Assembly: GCF_003065385.1 (NCBI RefSeq)
Contig: NZ_CP023277.1
Span: forward strand, 262,019-326,018
Source of the DNA: Polynucleobacter acidiphobus
Lineage (GTDB): Bacteria > Pseudomonadota > Gammaproteobacteria > Burkholderiales > Burkholderiaceae
Length of the DNA: 64,000 bases
Direction: 5' to 3'
Of the stretch, positions 1 through 9,857 are shown one piece after another; position 1 is the first letter of the stretch, and every line of letters starts with the position of its first letter. The notes below the pieces were generated by a model. It made no database searches, was not told the origin of the DNA, and was given only the letters and a program-made list of their open reading frames with translations. A program made the translations under genes and the position numbers.

Positions 1-1
1 A

Positions 2-328
2 AAAGAGTTAGCAGGGCGCGGTATTGAAGTGGTACAACTTGCGAATGCAAAGGGCAAGGTGGACCTGCCTAAACTCTTTGCGTATTTGGCTAAAGAGCGC
101 GAGATCAATGAAGTCCATGTCGAAGCAGGTCACAAATTAAATGGTTCACTCATTCGTGAGGGTTGTGTGGATGAGCTCCTCATCTACCAAGCGCCTTGCT
201 TCTTGGGTGAGGGCCTAGGAATGGTCAATATTGGACCGCTTCAAGAACTATCACAGAGGGATTCTTGGAGAATTATTGCACATACTCTGATCGGAGATGA
301 TCTGCGCATACGCGCTGTAAGGTCATAG
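2..328 (+). CDS. ribD: RibD, C-terminal part (partial at window edge)
   Basis: The reading frame is open from base 2, with no start in the window, and ends at a TAG at 326-328, so this is the 3' end of a longer gene. The roughly 108 residues resemble the reductase half of the bifunctional pyrimidine deaminase/reductase: an ExGHKLNGSLIREG stretch followed by DELLIYQAP and a late GEGLG segment. This domain reduces the ribosyl side chain in riboflavin synthesis. The riboflavin synthase gene follows after 34 bases, which supports the call. Confidence 0.85.
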   Translation, partial: KELAGRGIEVVQLANAKGKVDLPKLFAYLAKEREINEVHVEAGHKLNGSLIREGCVDELLIYQAPCFLGEGLGMVNIGPLQELSQRDSWRIIAHTLIGDDLRIRAVRS

Positions 329-362
329 TATTTACTGCCTTTCAAACTGATATAGTGCATTC

Positions 363-983
363 ATGTTTACTGGAATCATTACCGCCATTGGTGAAATTAC
401 CCATCTCGCTCCCAAAGGCGATGGCCTCCATTTAACCGTCACAACCCCTGCTAACTACCTTGATGATGTAGCGATTGGCGATAGCATTGCCCTTAATGGC
501 GCCTGCATGACGGTTACGACCATGCAAGCTAATGTTTTTGAGGTTGATGTTTCTAGGGAGTCGATCTCAAAAACAACAGGGCTCGACAAACTTGGGTCTG
601 TGAATCTAGAAAAGGCCCTACGGTTTAACGATCGTCTTGGAGGCCACTTAGTTAGTGGCCATGTCGATGGAGTAGGCACGGTTCAATCATTTACTCCTGT
701 TCAAGGTGATGCGTATGGCTCATGGAAGTTAGTAATCGATGCCCCGCAATCATTGGCCCCTTATCTGGCCTACAAAGGATCGATTGTGGTGAATGGCGTA
801 TCGCTAACCGTCAATCAAGCGGGGTCCAAAGATCAGTCCCAATGCCCCATTGAAATCAATATCATTCCTCATACCCTAGAGAACACAGCACTCGGCAAAC
901 TCAAGGCAGGCGATCACGTGAACTTGGAAGTGGATCTGATTGCGCGTTATGTTGCACGCATGCTTGGCAAAGACCCGACTTAA
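363..983 (+). CDS. ribE: Riboflavin synthase, alpha subunit
   Basis: Catalyses dismutation of two 6,7-dimethyl-8-ribityllumazine molecules to riboflavin in the cytoplasm. The protein has 206 residues, normal for the family, and shows the two tandem lumazine-binding halves: the first opens [12 protein letters not shown], the second contains [14 protein letters not shown] near residues 94-107. It lies just downstream of ribD in the same direction, so the two are probably cotranscribed. Its last four bases overlap the convergent end of queC. No FMN riboswitch is visible in the 34-base spacer; one could lie upstream of ribD outside the window. Confidence 0.95.
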   Translation: MFTGIITAIGEITHLAPKGDGLHLTVTTPANYLDDVAIGDSIALNGACMTVTTMQANVFEVDVSRESISKTTGLDKLGSVNLEKALRFNDRLGGHLVSGHVDGVGTVQSFTPVQGDAYGSWKLVIDAPQSLAPYLAYKGSIVVNGVSLTVNQAGSKDQSQCPIEINIIPHTLENTALGKLKAGDHVNLEVDLIARYVARMLGKDPT

Positions 984-1726
984 AACTGATAGCGTGTTGG
1001 ATCGGCTACCCCAGCCTCTTTAAATCCCGCTTTACGAAGTTGACAAGATTCACAGACACCGCAGGCTTGGCCTTCTTGATTGGCTTGATAGCACGACACC
1101 GTTTGGCTGTAATCAATTCCTAGAGACTGGCCCAGTTGAATGATCTGCGCTTTACTCATGGAAATGATGGGCGCGTGGATCCGAAATCTTTGCTGCTCAT
1201 CAATAGACTCGACCCCAGCCTTCGTTGCCAAGTTCGCCATGGTTTCAAACGACTGCACATACTCTGGGCGGCAATCCGGATATCCAGAGTAATCGACCGC
1301 ATTAGCTCCATAGAACACATCAATACTTCCTAGGGACTCTGCCCAGGCCAAAGCCATCGAGAGCATGATGGTGTTGCGAGCAGGCACATACGTGATCGGA
1401 ATCGCAGCGGTCTTGGGATCACCTTCGGTAGGTACGCGCAGTGTCTGGTCAGTGAGGGCTGATCCACCAAAGCGGGCGAGGTCTAAGTGGATGATCTCAT
1501 GGCGCTCGACACCAAATGATTGTGCAATCCGTTTTGCAGCATCCAATTCAGACGAATGCTTTTGGCCGTAATGAACGGAGAGAGCATAACAGCGATAGCC
1601 TAGTTGTTTGGCAAGCGCCAGAATGGTTGTGGAGTCCAAACCACCGGAGAACAGAATGACCGCGGGGCTATTGGGAGTGCGTGCCTGTGACGGATTAAAC
1701 GAATGCTTAAAAGCAGAAAAGTCCAA
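980..1726 (-). CDS. queC: 7-cyano-7-deazaguanine synthase
   Basis: ATP-dependent enzyme that converts 7-carboxy-7-deazaguanine to preQ0 on the queuosine pathway. The 248-residue protein has the PP-loop SGGLDSTT at residues 27-34 and a C-terminal zinc site in VSC...ACGVCESC. It is the last gene of the leftward tol-pal run, 21 bases after cpoB, an arrangement common in proteobacteria. No separate promoter or preQ1 riboswitch is evident in that gap, so readthrough from tol-pal is likely. Confidence 0.95.
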   Translation of the reverse strand: MDFSAFKHSFNPSQARTPNSPAVILFSGGLDSTTILALAKQLGYRCYALSVHYGQKHSSELDAAKRIAQSFGVERHEIIHLDLARFGGSALTDQTLRVPTEGDPKTAAIPITYVPARNTIMLSMALAWAESLGSIDVFYGANAVDYSGYPDCRPEYVQSFETMANLATKAGVESIDEQQRFRIHAPIISMSKAQIIQLGQSLGIDYSQTVSCYQANQEGQACGVCESCQLRKAGFKEAGVADPTRYQF

Positions 1727-1747
1727 AATTAGAAATCCAGGATCTAC

Positions 1748-2467
1748 TTACTTGATGTTAGCAACAATTGGCTTTGCTTCTTTGGCAGCCTCAGAGTCTG
1801 GATACTTGGTGATTAGATCGCTCAGAACCTTTTTGGCGACCGCTTTCTTACCAGACTCAAGATTGGCATTACCAAGGGTTAACATCGCCGCAGGCACTCG
1901 CTGATGGCCTGGGAAACGAGTGATTAGTGTTTGCAATTGATTGATGGAGCCGTTGTAATCTTTAAGAGCGTATTTGGTATTGCCAGACCAAAAGAGTGCA
2001 AGGGGTAAATAAGGGCTAGATGGGTATTTCCGGATAAACGCATTGAGATCGGTATCGGCTTTTTTAAGCTGATTGTTCTGAAACGCATTGAGCGCTTCTT
2101 CATACGCTGCTCGCTCACCGGGTTGGACCACACCAGTCACACCTTCAACCTCTACGGTTTGGGGTTCAAATCGAGTTAGTCGACTGTCTAAATCTTGATA
2201 GTAGGTTTTTTGATTCTTGGTGAGATCTTCCGTTTGCTTTTGCAAGGTCTCGATTTGGCCGCGTAGTTGAGCGTTTTCTGTACGTAGTTTTTCGATCTGA
2301 TTTTGTAGGTCCAAAATAGCGCCTTGCGAGGCCTGAACCGACTTGCGCATTTCTAGAATGGCTTTGCGAGCCTCGTCATCCGAGAAGATCGCCCACGCAT
2401 TACTCGAAAGTAATGCGCCTAATGTCAGCGTAAGAGCAGTTCGAGTAAAGCAGGAGATAGCAGTCAA
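1748..2467 (-). CDS. cpoB: Cell division coordinator CpoB / YbgF
   Basis: Periplasmic partner of the Tol-Pal system that links envelope constriction to peptidoglycan synthesis. The 239-residue protein has a Sec signal peptide ending near NAWA at about residue 26, an N-terminal coiled coil (about 35-85, heptad-like with SVQASQGAILDLQNQI), and a C-terminal TPR region (about 118-235) with repeated YEEALNAF, LALFWSGNTKYALKDYNGSI and AMLTLGNANLESGK elements. It starts 12 bases after pal. Confidence 0.93.
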   Translation of the reverse strand: MTAISCFTRTALTLTLGALLSSNAWAIFSDDEARKAILEMRKSVQASQGAILDLQNQIEKLRTENAQLRGQIETLQKQTEDLTKNQKTYYQDLDSRLTRFEPQTVEVEGVTGVVQPGERAAYEEALNAFQNNQLKKADTDLNAFIRKYPSSPYLPLALFWSGNTKYALKDYNGSINQLQTLITRFPGHQRVPAAMLTLGNANLESGKKAVAKKVLSDLITKYPDSEAAKEAKPIVANIK

Positions 2468-2479
2468 TCGAGAGTACTC

Positions 2480-2989
2480 TTATTTAGTGATGTAAATAAT
2501 GTCAGCGCGACGGTTTTCAGCCCACGCAGCTTCAGTATTACCTTCTGCTTTGGGCTTTTCTTTTCCAAGACTCACGGCTTCCATTTGACTATCGGGTACG
2601 CCCAGTGCTGCGAGTGCTTTACGAACTGCATCGGAGCGCCGTTGACCGAGAGCGAGGTTGTATTCAGCAGTACCACGATCATCCGTATTACCCTGAATCA
2701 TGATCTTTTGTTGGGGGTTTTGCTTTAAGAAAGCAGCTCCAGCTTGCAGCATATTTTGATATTGGGGTTTGATGGTGTATTCATCAAAGTCAAAATAGAT
2801 ACTGCGCTGAAAGAGGGGGCTCTTAGGATCATTCCAAGGCTGAGAAGCAATATTGCTACTTTTGGCTTCTTGGGTTTTCATGGTACTGACATCATCTAAC
2901 TTCACTCCCGATGAGCAGGCACTGAGTAGGCCGACGCCTCCCAAAATGCTGGTCAGTACAAAGCGACGCTGGGGTGATGTAGTTTTCAT
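2480..2989 (-). CDS. pal: Peptidoglycan-associated lipoprotein Pal
   Basis: Outer-membrane lipoprotein that anchors the membrane to peptidoglycan and binds TolB. The 169 residues begin with a signal peptide and a lipobox LSAC with Cys25, followed by an OmpA-like domain. The peptidoglycan-binding segment GNTDDRGTAEYNLALGQRR is intact, with Asp and Arg in the expected places. It lies 93 bases after tolB, a gap large enough for an internal promoter, though none is clear by eye. Confidence 0.96.
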   Translation of the reverse strand: MKTTSPQRRFVLTSILGGVGLLSACSSGVKLDDVSTMKTQEAKSSNIASQPWNDPKSPLFQRSIYFDFDEYTIKPQYQNMLQAGAAFLKQNPQQKIMIQGNTDDRGTAEYNLALGQRRSDAVRKALAALGVPDSQMEAVSLGKEKPKAEGNTEAAWAENRRADIIYITK

Positions 2990-3082
2990 GCGCTCTCCCT
3001 CGAATAAATTGATGGTGTTCGTAAACCGATGGACTGCAAACTAATTCGTATTATGCCTTGGATCATGGAGCACTAAAACGAA

Positions 3083-4387
3083 TTAACGATCCATGAATGG
3101 CCCCCACGATGGTTGGCGCACATCCGATCCTGGAACACTCAAAATTTGTTTGACATAGCCATCGACCGAAACCGCTGCTAGTACTTTTTTACCCCCGACT
3201 TGGGTTGAGTACAGAATATAGCGACCGTTGGCTGCAAAACTTGGGGATTCGTCAAAGCTAGTATCGGTCATGGGTGTGCTATCACCCGTGAGGAGATTCA
3301 TTAGAAAGAGCTTGTAACCACCGCCTGCGCCACCGATATACGCTAAATACTTGCCATCGGGAGAGATGCGTGCTGAGGTTGCATAGGGTTGCTTAAAGGT
3401 GATTCTTCTGGCTGGTTCGCCGCGCTCCCCATCGGCACTCATCCGATAAATTTGTGGGTTGCCACCACGATCGCTCGTGAAATAAATAAATTTACCGTCT
3501 GGAGAAAACTGCGGTTCAGTATCAATCGTATTGCCTTGGGTGAGGCGTCGCAGATTACTACCATCGGCATTGACTCGATAGATTTGCGTATTACCATCTT
3601 TAGAAAGCGAGATCGCTAAGCTCTTGCCGTCAGGGGCCCAGGATGGGGCGCTGTTGTTGCCGCGCTCATTGGAGAGAACAATGCGACGGCCGGTCGCCAG
3701 CTCATGCACATAAACGATGGGCTTACGATCCTCAAAGGATACATACGCAATCTTTTGACCATCGGGTGACCACGCTACTGAAATGATGGGCTCACTGCTA
3801 TTCAGTGCGTTGCGCATGTTTTGACCATCGGCGTCCGAGATCACTAAGCGATAGCGCTTACCTTCTTTCATGACATATGACAGACGGGTGGAGAATACGC
3901 CACGCTCACCCAAGAGTTTGAAGATGATGTCGTCCGAAATTTTGTGGGCCGCAAGGCGCAAGTTATCCTCGCTTGCCGACACGATCAAACCGTTGAGGCT
4001 CTCACCTTTACGAATGTCATACAAGCGGTAACGAACCTCATACTGCCCAGGGGATTTTTGGGTGACCGAGCCAACGGCTAGGGCATCGGCTCCGCGCGCC
4101 GCCCACGTTTTGAAGTCGGGAACCACTTGATCGTCCTCAACACCGTTACCAAGCTCAATATTTCGGAAGTAGCCGCTGCGTGTGAGATTTTGACGAATCA
4201 CATCAGAAATCTTGACCGGTAATTTGTCTTCGTCTTTAAATCGGGCAACCGCAATCGGATAGAGGGTTTGACCAACACCTTTGATCTCGATGTTCATTTG
4301 AGCATTCACGGGAGAAATGAACAGTCCCATGAAAATAGTTAGTGCTAGCAGGGAGGCAATACGAATGCGCTGAAATGTCATGGACAT
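3083..4387 (-). CDS. tolB: Tol-Pal system protein TolB
   Basis: Periplasmic protein that binds Pal and receives the TolA signal. It has 434 residues with a signal peptide ending near VNAQ at about residue 30, an N-terminal TolB domain (about 32-165) and a C-terminal beta-propeller whose blades show repeated WSPDGQKIAY, WAPDGKSLA, FSPDGKFIYFTSDRGG and ISPDGKYLAY motifs. A second ATG two codons in (4381) is an equally plausible start. It is separated from tolA by 29 bases. Confidence 0.96.
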   Translation of the reverse strand: MSMTFQRIRIASLLALTIFMGLFISPVNAQMNIEIKGVGQTLYPIAVARFKDEDKLPVKISDVIRQNLTRSGYFRNIELGNGVEDDQVVPDFKTWAARGADALAVGSVTQKSPGQYEVRYRLYDIRKGESLNGLIVSASEDNLRLAAHKISDDIIFKLLGERGVFSTRLSYVMKEGKRYRLVISDADGQNMRNALNSSEPIISVAWSPDGQKIAYVSFEDRKPIVYVHELATGRRIVLSNERGNNSAPSWAPDGKSLAISLSKDGNTQIYRVNADGSNLRRLTQGNTIDTEPQFSPDGKFIYFTSDRGGNPQIYRMSADGERGEPARRITFKQPYATSARISPDGKYLAYIGGAGGGYKLFLMNLLTGDSTPMTDTSFDESPSFAANGRYILYSTQVGGKKVLAAVSVDGYVKQILSVPGSDVRQPSWGPFMDR

Positions 4388-4416
4388 TATTCTAGACGCT
4401 AGCCATGAACCCTGAA

Positions 4417-5193
4417 CTAATCCTTTGGTTTAAAGGTTAATTTGATTTGACGCATGGGAATTTTGCCGTTTTGGTCCCGCGGCAGGCTCTCGGCACGATC
4501 AATCGCAATTAAGACCGCACGATCCCAGGCTGGATCGGTGCTGGGCGATGTAACAGTCCGTTTCAAAATCATGCCATCGGGAGCGAGATCAACCAACACC
4601 ACCACCGTTGGATTACCACTCGTAGACTCCGCATTAAAGACGATGAGGGGTTTAATCTTCTTGCGGACCCGATCGGCGTAGCCGGGCGGGGCATTACCAC
4701 CTGCACCCACGCCATCACCCACTTTGCCACCGCTACCGCCCTCGGCACCTGCAGCTGCTTTGAGACGGGCCAATTGATCTAGGCGTGCTTTCTCCGCCGC
4801 GGCAGCTGCTTTTTTAGCGGCCGCATCTTCTTTGGGATCCACCTTTTTCTCGGGTGGCTTGGTTTCTGCTTTCTTCTCCGGCTTGGGCTCAGGTTTTCTG
4901 ACCACCTCTTTGGGCGGCTCAGGCGGCGGTTTGGTTTTCTTAATGACGATCTCAGCCGCTTCGGGCTTGATATCTATTTTGGGGGTAGGCGTCACACTTG
5001 GGGGTGGAACGCTTGCATCCCAGAGCTCGACCTCAACACCTGCAGGGCTAGAACTCGTTTTCCAATGAATCCCCAGAGTCAGCAGAGCAATCAGAAAAAG
5101 ATGTGCCCCTAAGGAGAGCGCAAACGCCTTGGTAGTGCCTGGTTCGCGATCCGCATGAAACTGCCACGAGGAATTAAGGGTCGCGCTACTCAT
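4417..5193 (-). CDS. tolA: Cell envelope protein TolA
   Basis: Inner-membrane protein spanning the periplasm, powered by TolQR. The 258-residue protein has one N-terminal membrane segment (about 25-43, FALSLGAHLFLIALLTLGI), a Pro/Lys/Glu/Ala-rich stalk (about 70-150) with a run of KKAAAAAEKARLDQLARLK, and a compact C-terminal domain starting at YADRVRKKIKPLIVF. It is shorter than enterobacterial TolA, as is usual in betaproteobacteria. It starts 12 bases after tolR. Confidence 0.93.
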   Translation of the reverse strand: MSSATLNSSWQFHADREPGTTKAFALSLGAHLFLIALLTLGIHWKTSSSPAGVEVELWDASVPPPSVTPTPKIDIKPEAAEIVIKKTKPPPEPPKEVVRKPEPKPEKKAETKPPEKKVDPKEDAAAKKAAAAAEKARLDQLARLKAAAGAEGGSGGKVGDGVGAGGNAPPGYADRVRKKIKPLIVFNAESTSGNPTVVVLVDLAPDGMILKRTVTSPSTDPAWDRAVLIAIDRAESLPRDQNGKIPMRQIKLTFKPKD

Positions 5194-5205
5194 GCTGACT
5201 CATCA

Positions 5206-5628
5206 TTACTGACCACGTACAGCCAATCCCACCCGCTTGACGCCATTTTCTTTTAAGCGTGACATCACATCCATCACCACTTCGTATTTGATGGATTTAT
5301 CGGCTGCAAGTACCACCGGTTGCTCAGCAGATTTCTCAGCTTGAGAGCGCCCAAAGGCACCGAGCTCTAATTTAGTAATGGTCTGTGCACTCTCACCCTC
5401 TTTACGAATCGTAATGGCCTCATCAGCACCAATCGTAATAAAGACCGGGGGCAGGGCTTGTACCTTGGCGCCACCGACGGTGGGAAGATTGACTACTCCG
5501 GGGTTAACGAGCGGTGCGGTCACCATAAAGATGACCAAGAGCACCAACATCACATCGATGTAGGGCACTACATTAATGTCCGCAATCGCTTTCCGACGAG
5601 AGGAGCGAAAGGATGAGCGGCTAGCCAT
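5206..5628 (-). CDS. tolR: Tol-Pal system protein TolR
   Basis: ExbD/TolR family component of the proton-driven TolQR motor. It has 140 residues: a basic cytoplasmic start, one membrane helix containing the conserved proton-path Asp in the stretch NVVPYIDVMLVLLVIFMV, and a periplasmic domain. It starts 5 bases after tolQ, so translation is probably coupled. Confidence 0.95.
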   Translation of the reverse strand: MASRSSFRSSRRKAIADINVVPYIDVMLVLLVIFMVTAPLVNPGVVNLPTVGGAKVQALPPVFITIGADEAITIRKEGESAQTITKLELGAFGRSQAEKSAEQPVVLAADKSIKYEVVMDVMSRLKENGVKRVGLAVRGQ

Positions 5629-5633
5629 GATAA

Positions 5634-6308
5634 TTAGAGGCGAGCGCCTTGACGTTGCAAAATGTTGGTGAACTCTTCGATAAAGGATTCAAAATGAATC
5701 GAGAGGCGATCAATATCGGTGGAGTAGCGGTTATACGCCACGACTGCAGGGATGGCTGCAAATAAACCAATCGCAGTGGCTACCAGGGCCTCTGCAATCC
5801 CTGGGGCCACAGAGGCAAGAGTAGCTTGTTGCACATTGGCCAAGCCTCGAAAGGCGTGCATGATGCCCCAAACTGTTCCGAGGAGTCCAATATAGGGTGA
5901 GACCGAGCCAACGGATGCTAGAAATGGCAAATTGGCCTCTAAACGATCCATCTCGCGCTGATAGGCGGCTTTCATGGCGCGCCGTGCCGCATCGATTTCT
6001 TTGGCTTTTAAAAACTCTTGCATCCCGGCAGCAAAGATGCGTTCTAAGACTGCCGCGTTGGCTTGGTTGCCGGCACTACTCATTTTGCGCTGAGCAGCCT
6101 CAAATAAGGTTTGTAAGTCGCCGCCCGCCCAAAAGTCACACTCAAAGCGCTCGGTTTCGCGTTGCGCAGCACGTAGGGTCGAGCCCTTACGAAAAATGAT
6201 GGTCCACGAGGCTACAGAGAGGCTCAAGAGCAACACCATCACTGCTTGGACCAAGATGCTGGCATTGAGAACCAGGGTCAGAATAGAAAGGTCTTGAGTA
6301 GGGTTCAT
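5634..6308 (-). CDS. tolQ: Tol-Pal system protein TolQ
   Basis: MotA/TolQ/ExbB family proton-channel subunit of the Tol motor. The 224-residue protein has an N-terminal membrane helix (about 12-35) and two C-terminal helices around SPYIGLLGTVWGIMHAF and GIAEALVATAIGLFAAIPAVVAYN. It is the first gene of the leftward operon tolQ-tolR-tolA-tolB-pal-cpoB-queC. The promoter must lie in 6309-6412, shared with divergent glyA. Confidence 0.95.
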   Translation of the reverse strand: MNPTQDLSILTLVLNASILVQAVMVLLLSLSVASWTIIFRKGSTLRAAQRETERFECDFWAGGDLQTLFEAAQRKMSSAGNQANAAVLERIFAAGMQEFLKAKEIDAARRAMKAAYQREMDRLEANLPFLASVGSVSPYIGLLGTVWGIMHAFRGLANVQQATLASVAPGIAEALVATAIGLFAAIPAVVAYNRYSTDIDRLSIHFESFIEEFTNILQRQGARL

Positions 6309-6412
6309 AAGGACTTTGTATTATGGAGGGTAATTTTAGCCAATCCGCACTGGATTGCCGAAGTTTAATTGTCGTATTTTGTTATTGCTTTGTGATTAAT
6401 TAGGAAGCCACT

Positions 6413-7660
6413 ATGTTTGATCGTCAACACACTTTAGCGCAGATTGACCCTGAGTTATGGGCCAGTATCCAAAACGAGAACCGTCGTCAAGAGGAGCATA
6501 TTGAGCTCATCGCCTCTGAAAACTACACCTCACCCGCGGTGATGGCCGCTCAGGGCTCGCAGTTGACCAATAAATACGCAGAAGGTTATCCGGGTAAGCG
6601 CTATTACGGCGGTTGTGAGTTTGTGGATGTGGCTGAGCAATTGGCGATCGATCGGGTCAAAAAATTGTTTGGAGCTGATGCTGCGAATGTGCAACCCCAT
6701 TGTGGTGCATCGGCCAATCAGGCCGTTTTCTTGGCCTTTCTAAAGCCTGGCGATACGTTTATGGGCATGAGTCTCGCTGAAGGTGGCCATCTGTCCCACG
6801 GCATGACACTCAATATGAGTGGTAAATGGTTTAACGCCATCTCCTATGGCCTCGATCAAAACGAAGCGATTGACTATGAGCAAATGGAGAGCTTAGCGCG
6901 TGAAAAGAAACCCAAACTCATCATTGCTGGTGCATCCGCTTACTCCTTGCAAATTGATTTTGAGCGCTTTGCAAAAGTGGCTAAAGAGATCGGTGCTATT
7001 TTTATGGTCGACATGGCGCACTACGCAGGCTTGATCGCGGCAGGTGTGTATCCCAATCCAGTGCCCTATGCCGACGTGGTGACCTCCACTACGCACAAGA
7101 GTTTGCGTGGCCCACGCGGTGGCATCATTCTCATGAAGGCTGAGCATGAGAAAGCGATTAACTCGGCAGTATTCCCCGGCATGCAAGGCGGACCGCTGAT
7201 GCATGTGATTGCGGCAAAGGCGGTGGCTTTTAAAGAAGCGCTGGAGCCCAGCTTTAAGGACTATCAAAAGCAGGTGATTGCTAATGCGCAAGCCTTAGCG
7301 AATTCGTTGATTGAGCGGGGTCTACGGATTGTTTCGGGTAAAACCGAGTCACATGTCATGCTCGTCGATCTGCGTGCCAAGAAAATTACCGGTAAGGAAG
7401 CCGAAGCTGCATTAGGCGCTGCTCACATTACCGTGAACAAAAATGCAATTCCGAACGATCCTGAGAAACCGATGGTAACGAGTGGAATACGCCTAGGCTC
7501 ACCCGCCATGACCACGCGTGGCTTTAAAGAGGCCGAAGCCAAGCAAGTGGGGCAACTGATTGCCGATGTGCTCGATCATCCGAATGATGCCAATCATTTA
7601 GCGAAGGTGCGTGAGCAAGTGAATGCGCTCACCAAACGATTCCCTGTTTACGGAAATTAA
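6413..7660 (+). CDS. glyA: Serine hydroxymethyltransferase
   Basis: PLP enzyme interconverting serine and glycine and feeding one-carbon units to tetrahydrofolate. The protein has 415 residues, normal for the family. The PLP-binding lysine lies in the [14 protein letters not shown] motif (Lys229), and the substrate-binding [10 protein letters not shown] is at residues 27-36. It is transcribed divergently from tolQ and nrdR follows after 5 bases, a conserved betaproteobacterial pairing. Confidence 0.97.
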   Translation: MFDRQHTLAQIDPELWASIQNENRRQEEHIELIASENYTSPAVMAAQGSQLTNKYAEGYPGKRYYGGCEFVDVAEQLAIDRVKKLFGADAANVQPHCGASANQAVFLAFLKPGDTFMGMSLAEGGHLSHGMTLNMSGKWFNAISYGLDQNEAIDYEQMESLAREKKPKLIIAGASAYSLQIDFERFAKVAKEIGAIFMVDMAHYAGLIAAGVYPNPVPYADVVTSTTHKSLRGPRGGIILMKAEHEKAINSAVFPGMQGGPLMHVIAAKAVAFKEALEPSFKDYQKQVIANAQALANSLIERGLRIVSGKTESHVMLVDLRAKKITGKEAEAALGAAHITVNKNAIPNDPEKPMVTSGIRLGSPAMTTRGFKEAEAKQVGQLIADVLDHPNDANHLAKVREQVNALTKRFPVYGN

Positions 7661-7665
7661 GCTTC

Positions 7666-8112
7666 ATGCGCTGCCCGTTTTGCCATAGTGACGATACCCA
7701 GGTGATGGATACCCGGGTATCGGACGAGGGCGATTCGGTCAGGCGTCGCAGGCGCTGCGCATCGTGCGATAAGCGCTTTACCACGTATGAGCGGGCCGAG
7801 CTGAGTCTGCCTGCGATTGTGAAAAAAAATGGCAGTCGCGTGGAGTACAGCCATGAAAAATTAGTGAGCTCGATCCGCTTAGCGTTACGTAAACGCCCGG
7901 TTTCCTCGGATGCAGTCGATGATGCGATCGGACGCATCGAAGAAAAATTGATGGCCTCCGGTGAAAAAGAAATCCCCAGTGAGCGCGTTGGTGAACTAGT
8001 AATGCGTGAGCTCAAACGCTTAGATAAAGTCGCCTACATCCGCTTTGCATCGGTCTATCGCAGCTTTGCCGATCTTGAGTCGTTTGAGAGTGCTCTCAAA
8101 GAGCTAAAGTAA
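7666..8112 (+). CDS. nrdR: Transcriptional repressor NrdR
   Basis: Repressor of ribonucleotide reductase genes that senses ATP/dATP. The 148 residues comprise a zinc ribbon ([13 protein letters not shown]...RCASCDKRF, residues 1-38) and an ATP-cone domain (about 46-136, starting [16 protein letters not shown]). It directly follows glyA and converges on adk with a gap of only 5 bases. Confidence 0.96.
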   Translation: MRCPFCHSDDTQVMDTRVSDEGDSVRRRRRCASCDKRFTTYERAELSLPAIVKKNGSRVEYSHEKLVSSIRLALRKRPVSSDAVDDAIGRIEEKLMASGEKEIPSERVGELVMRELKRLDKVAYIRFASVYRSFADLESFESALKELK

Positions 8113-8117
8113 AAAAT

Positions 8118-8801
<684 letters not shown>

Positions 8802-8874
8802 TCATTCCCTATAGTCTAATTGATTGCACCGACTTAGGGCAGATTTATTGGGGCCCGCTTCTTAGCGAAATCCC

Positions 8875-9603
8875 TTAAAAGAATTTACGCACGCGCTCCA
8901 GATCTTCGGGGGTGTCCACACCGGCTGGTGGTAGTTCAGAGGCAAGGTGTACTGCGATACGGTAGCCATGCCAGAGTACACGTAATTGCTCCAAAGACTC
9001 AGCAATCTCTAATGGGGATGTTACAAGTTGCGCATATTGTTTTAGAAAACCCACGCGGTACGCATAAATGCCAATGTGGCGATAGTACGTAGGTGACGAT
9101 TGGGTGCGATCGTAGGGTATGGCTGCTCTCGAGAAATACAAGGCTTCGTGCTGTTGATTAAGAACCACTTTGACCGCATTCGGATTGGTAATTTCCTCGG
9201 CACTCTGAATAGCCACGGCTGCTGTGCTCATCACGCATTCGGAGTTTGCTGCTAATGTATCAGCGACTTGATTGATGAGCTCCACTGGTATTAAAGGCTC
9301 ATCGCCTTGCACATTCACGATCAGGGCTTCGTCATCTAAGCCTAGGCGAGAGGCAACCTCCGCAATCCGATCGGTGCCACTCGGGTGATCTTTACGGGTC
9401 ATGATGACGGTTAAGCCCGCCGCTTGGCAGGCTGATTCGATTTCAATGGTATCGGTAGCAACTAAAATTTGTTTTGCTTTGGATTGCGCGGCGCGCTCAG
9501 CAACGCGCACCACCATTGGTTTACCCCCAAGATCGGCGAGCGCTTTGCGCTCAAGGCGGGAGGAGGCCAAACGCGCCGGGATGACAACAGTAAAGACGGT
9601 CAT
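8875..9603 (-). CDS. kdsB: 3-deoxy-manno-octulosonate cytidylyltransferase (CMP-KDO synthetase)
   Basis: Activates KDO as CMP-KDO for lipopolysaccharide core synthesis. The nucleotidyltransferase signature VIPARLASSRLERKALADLGGKPM is at the N terminus, followed by VNVQGDEPLIP and PYDR. The frame is open upstream to a TTG at 9612, but the ATG at 9603 gives the family-typical start MTVFTVVIPARL, so I use it (242 residues). It lies in an LPS-related run with lpxK. Confidence 0.95.
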   Translation of the reverse strand: MTVFTVVIPARLASSRLERKALADLGGKPMVVRVAERAAQSKAKQILVATDTIEIESACQAAGLTVIMTRKDHPSGTDRIAEVASRLGLDDEALIVNVQGDEPLIPVELINQVADTLAANSECVMSTAAVAIQSAEEITNPNAVKVVLNQQHEALYFSRAAIPYDRTQSSPTYYRHIGIYAYRVGFLKQYAQLVTSPLEIAESLEQLRVLWHGYRIAVHLASELPPAGVDTPEDLERVRKFF

Positions 9604-9612
9604 CGCAAGCAA

Positions 9613-9807
9613 TTATTTAGAGAGCGCAGCGGCTTCTTCGGGGCTGAGACTTCTCGCTTCGTCAACGAGCATGACCGGAATGTCGTCACGAATCGGGTAG
9701 GCCAGTTTATCGACTTTGCAAATGAGCTCGAGCTTATCCTCATCCAAATGGAGCGAGCTCTTACAAATCGGGCAAACCACAATATCGAGTAGATTTCTAT
9801 TCATCAT
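9613..9807 (-). CDS. Trm112/YcaR-family small zinc-binding protein
   Basis: A 64-residue protein with the family start [25 protein letters not shown], giving CxxC plus a later Cys, followed by [11 protein letters not shown]. Its position between lpxK and kdsB is conserved in many betaproteobacteria. The exact role in bacteria is not settled; by analogy to Trm112 it may be a small partner or scaffold protein. A second Met two codons in is an alternative start. Confidence 0.88.
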   Translation of the reverse strand: MMNRNLLDIVVCPICKSSLHLDEDKLELICKVDKLAYPIRDDIPVMLVDEARSLSPEEAAALSK

Positions 9808-9857
9808 CGGAGGGCCTCAATCATCACTATGTGCTCATCATAGCCCAAGACCTGGGA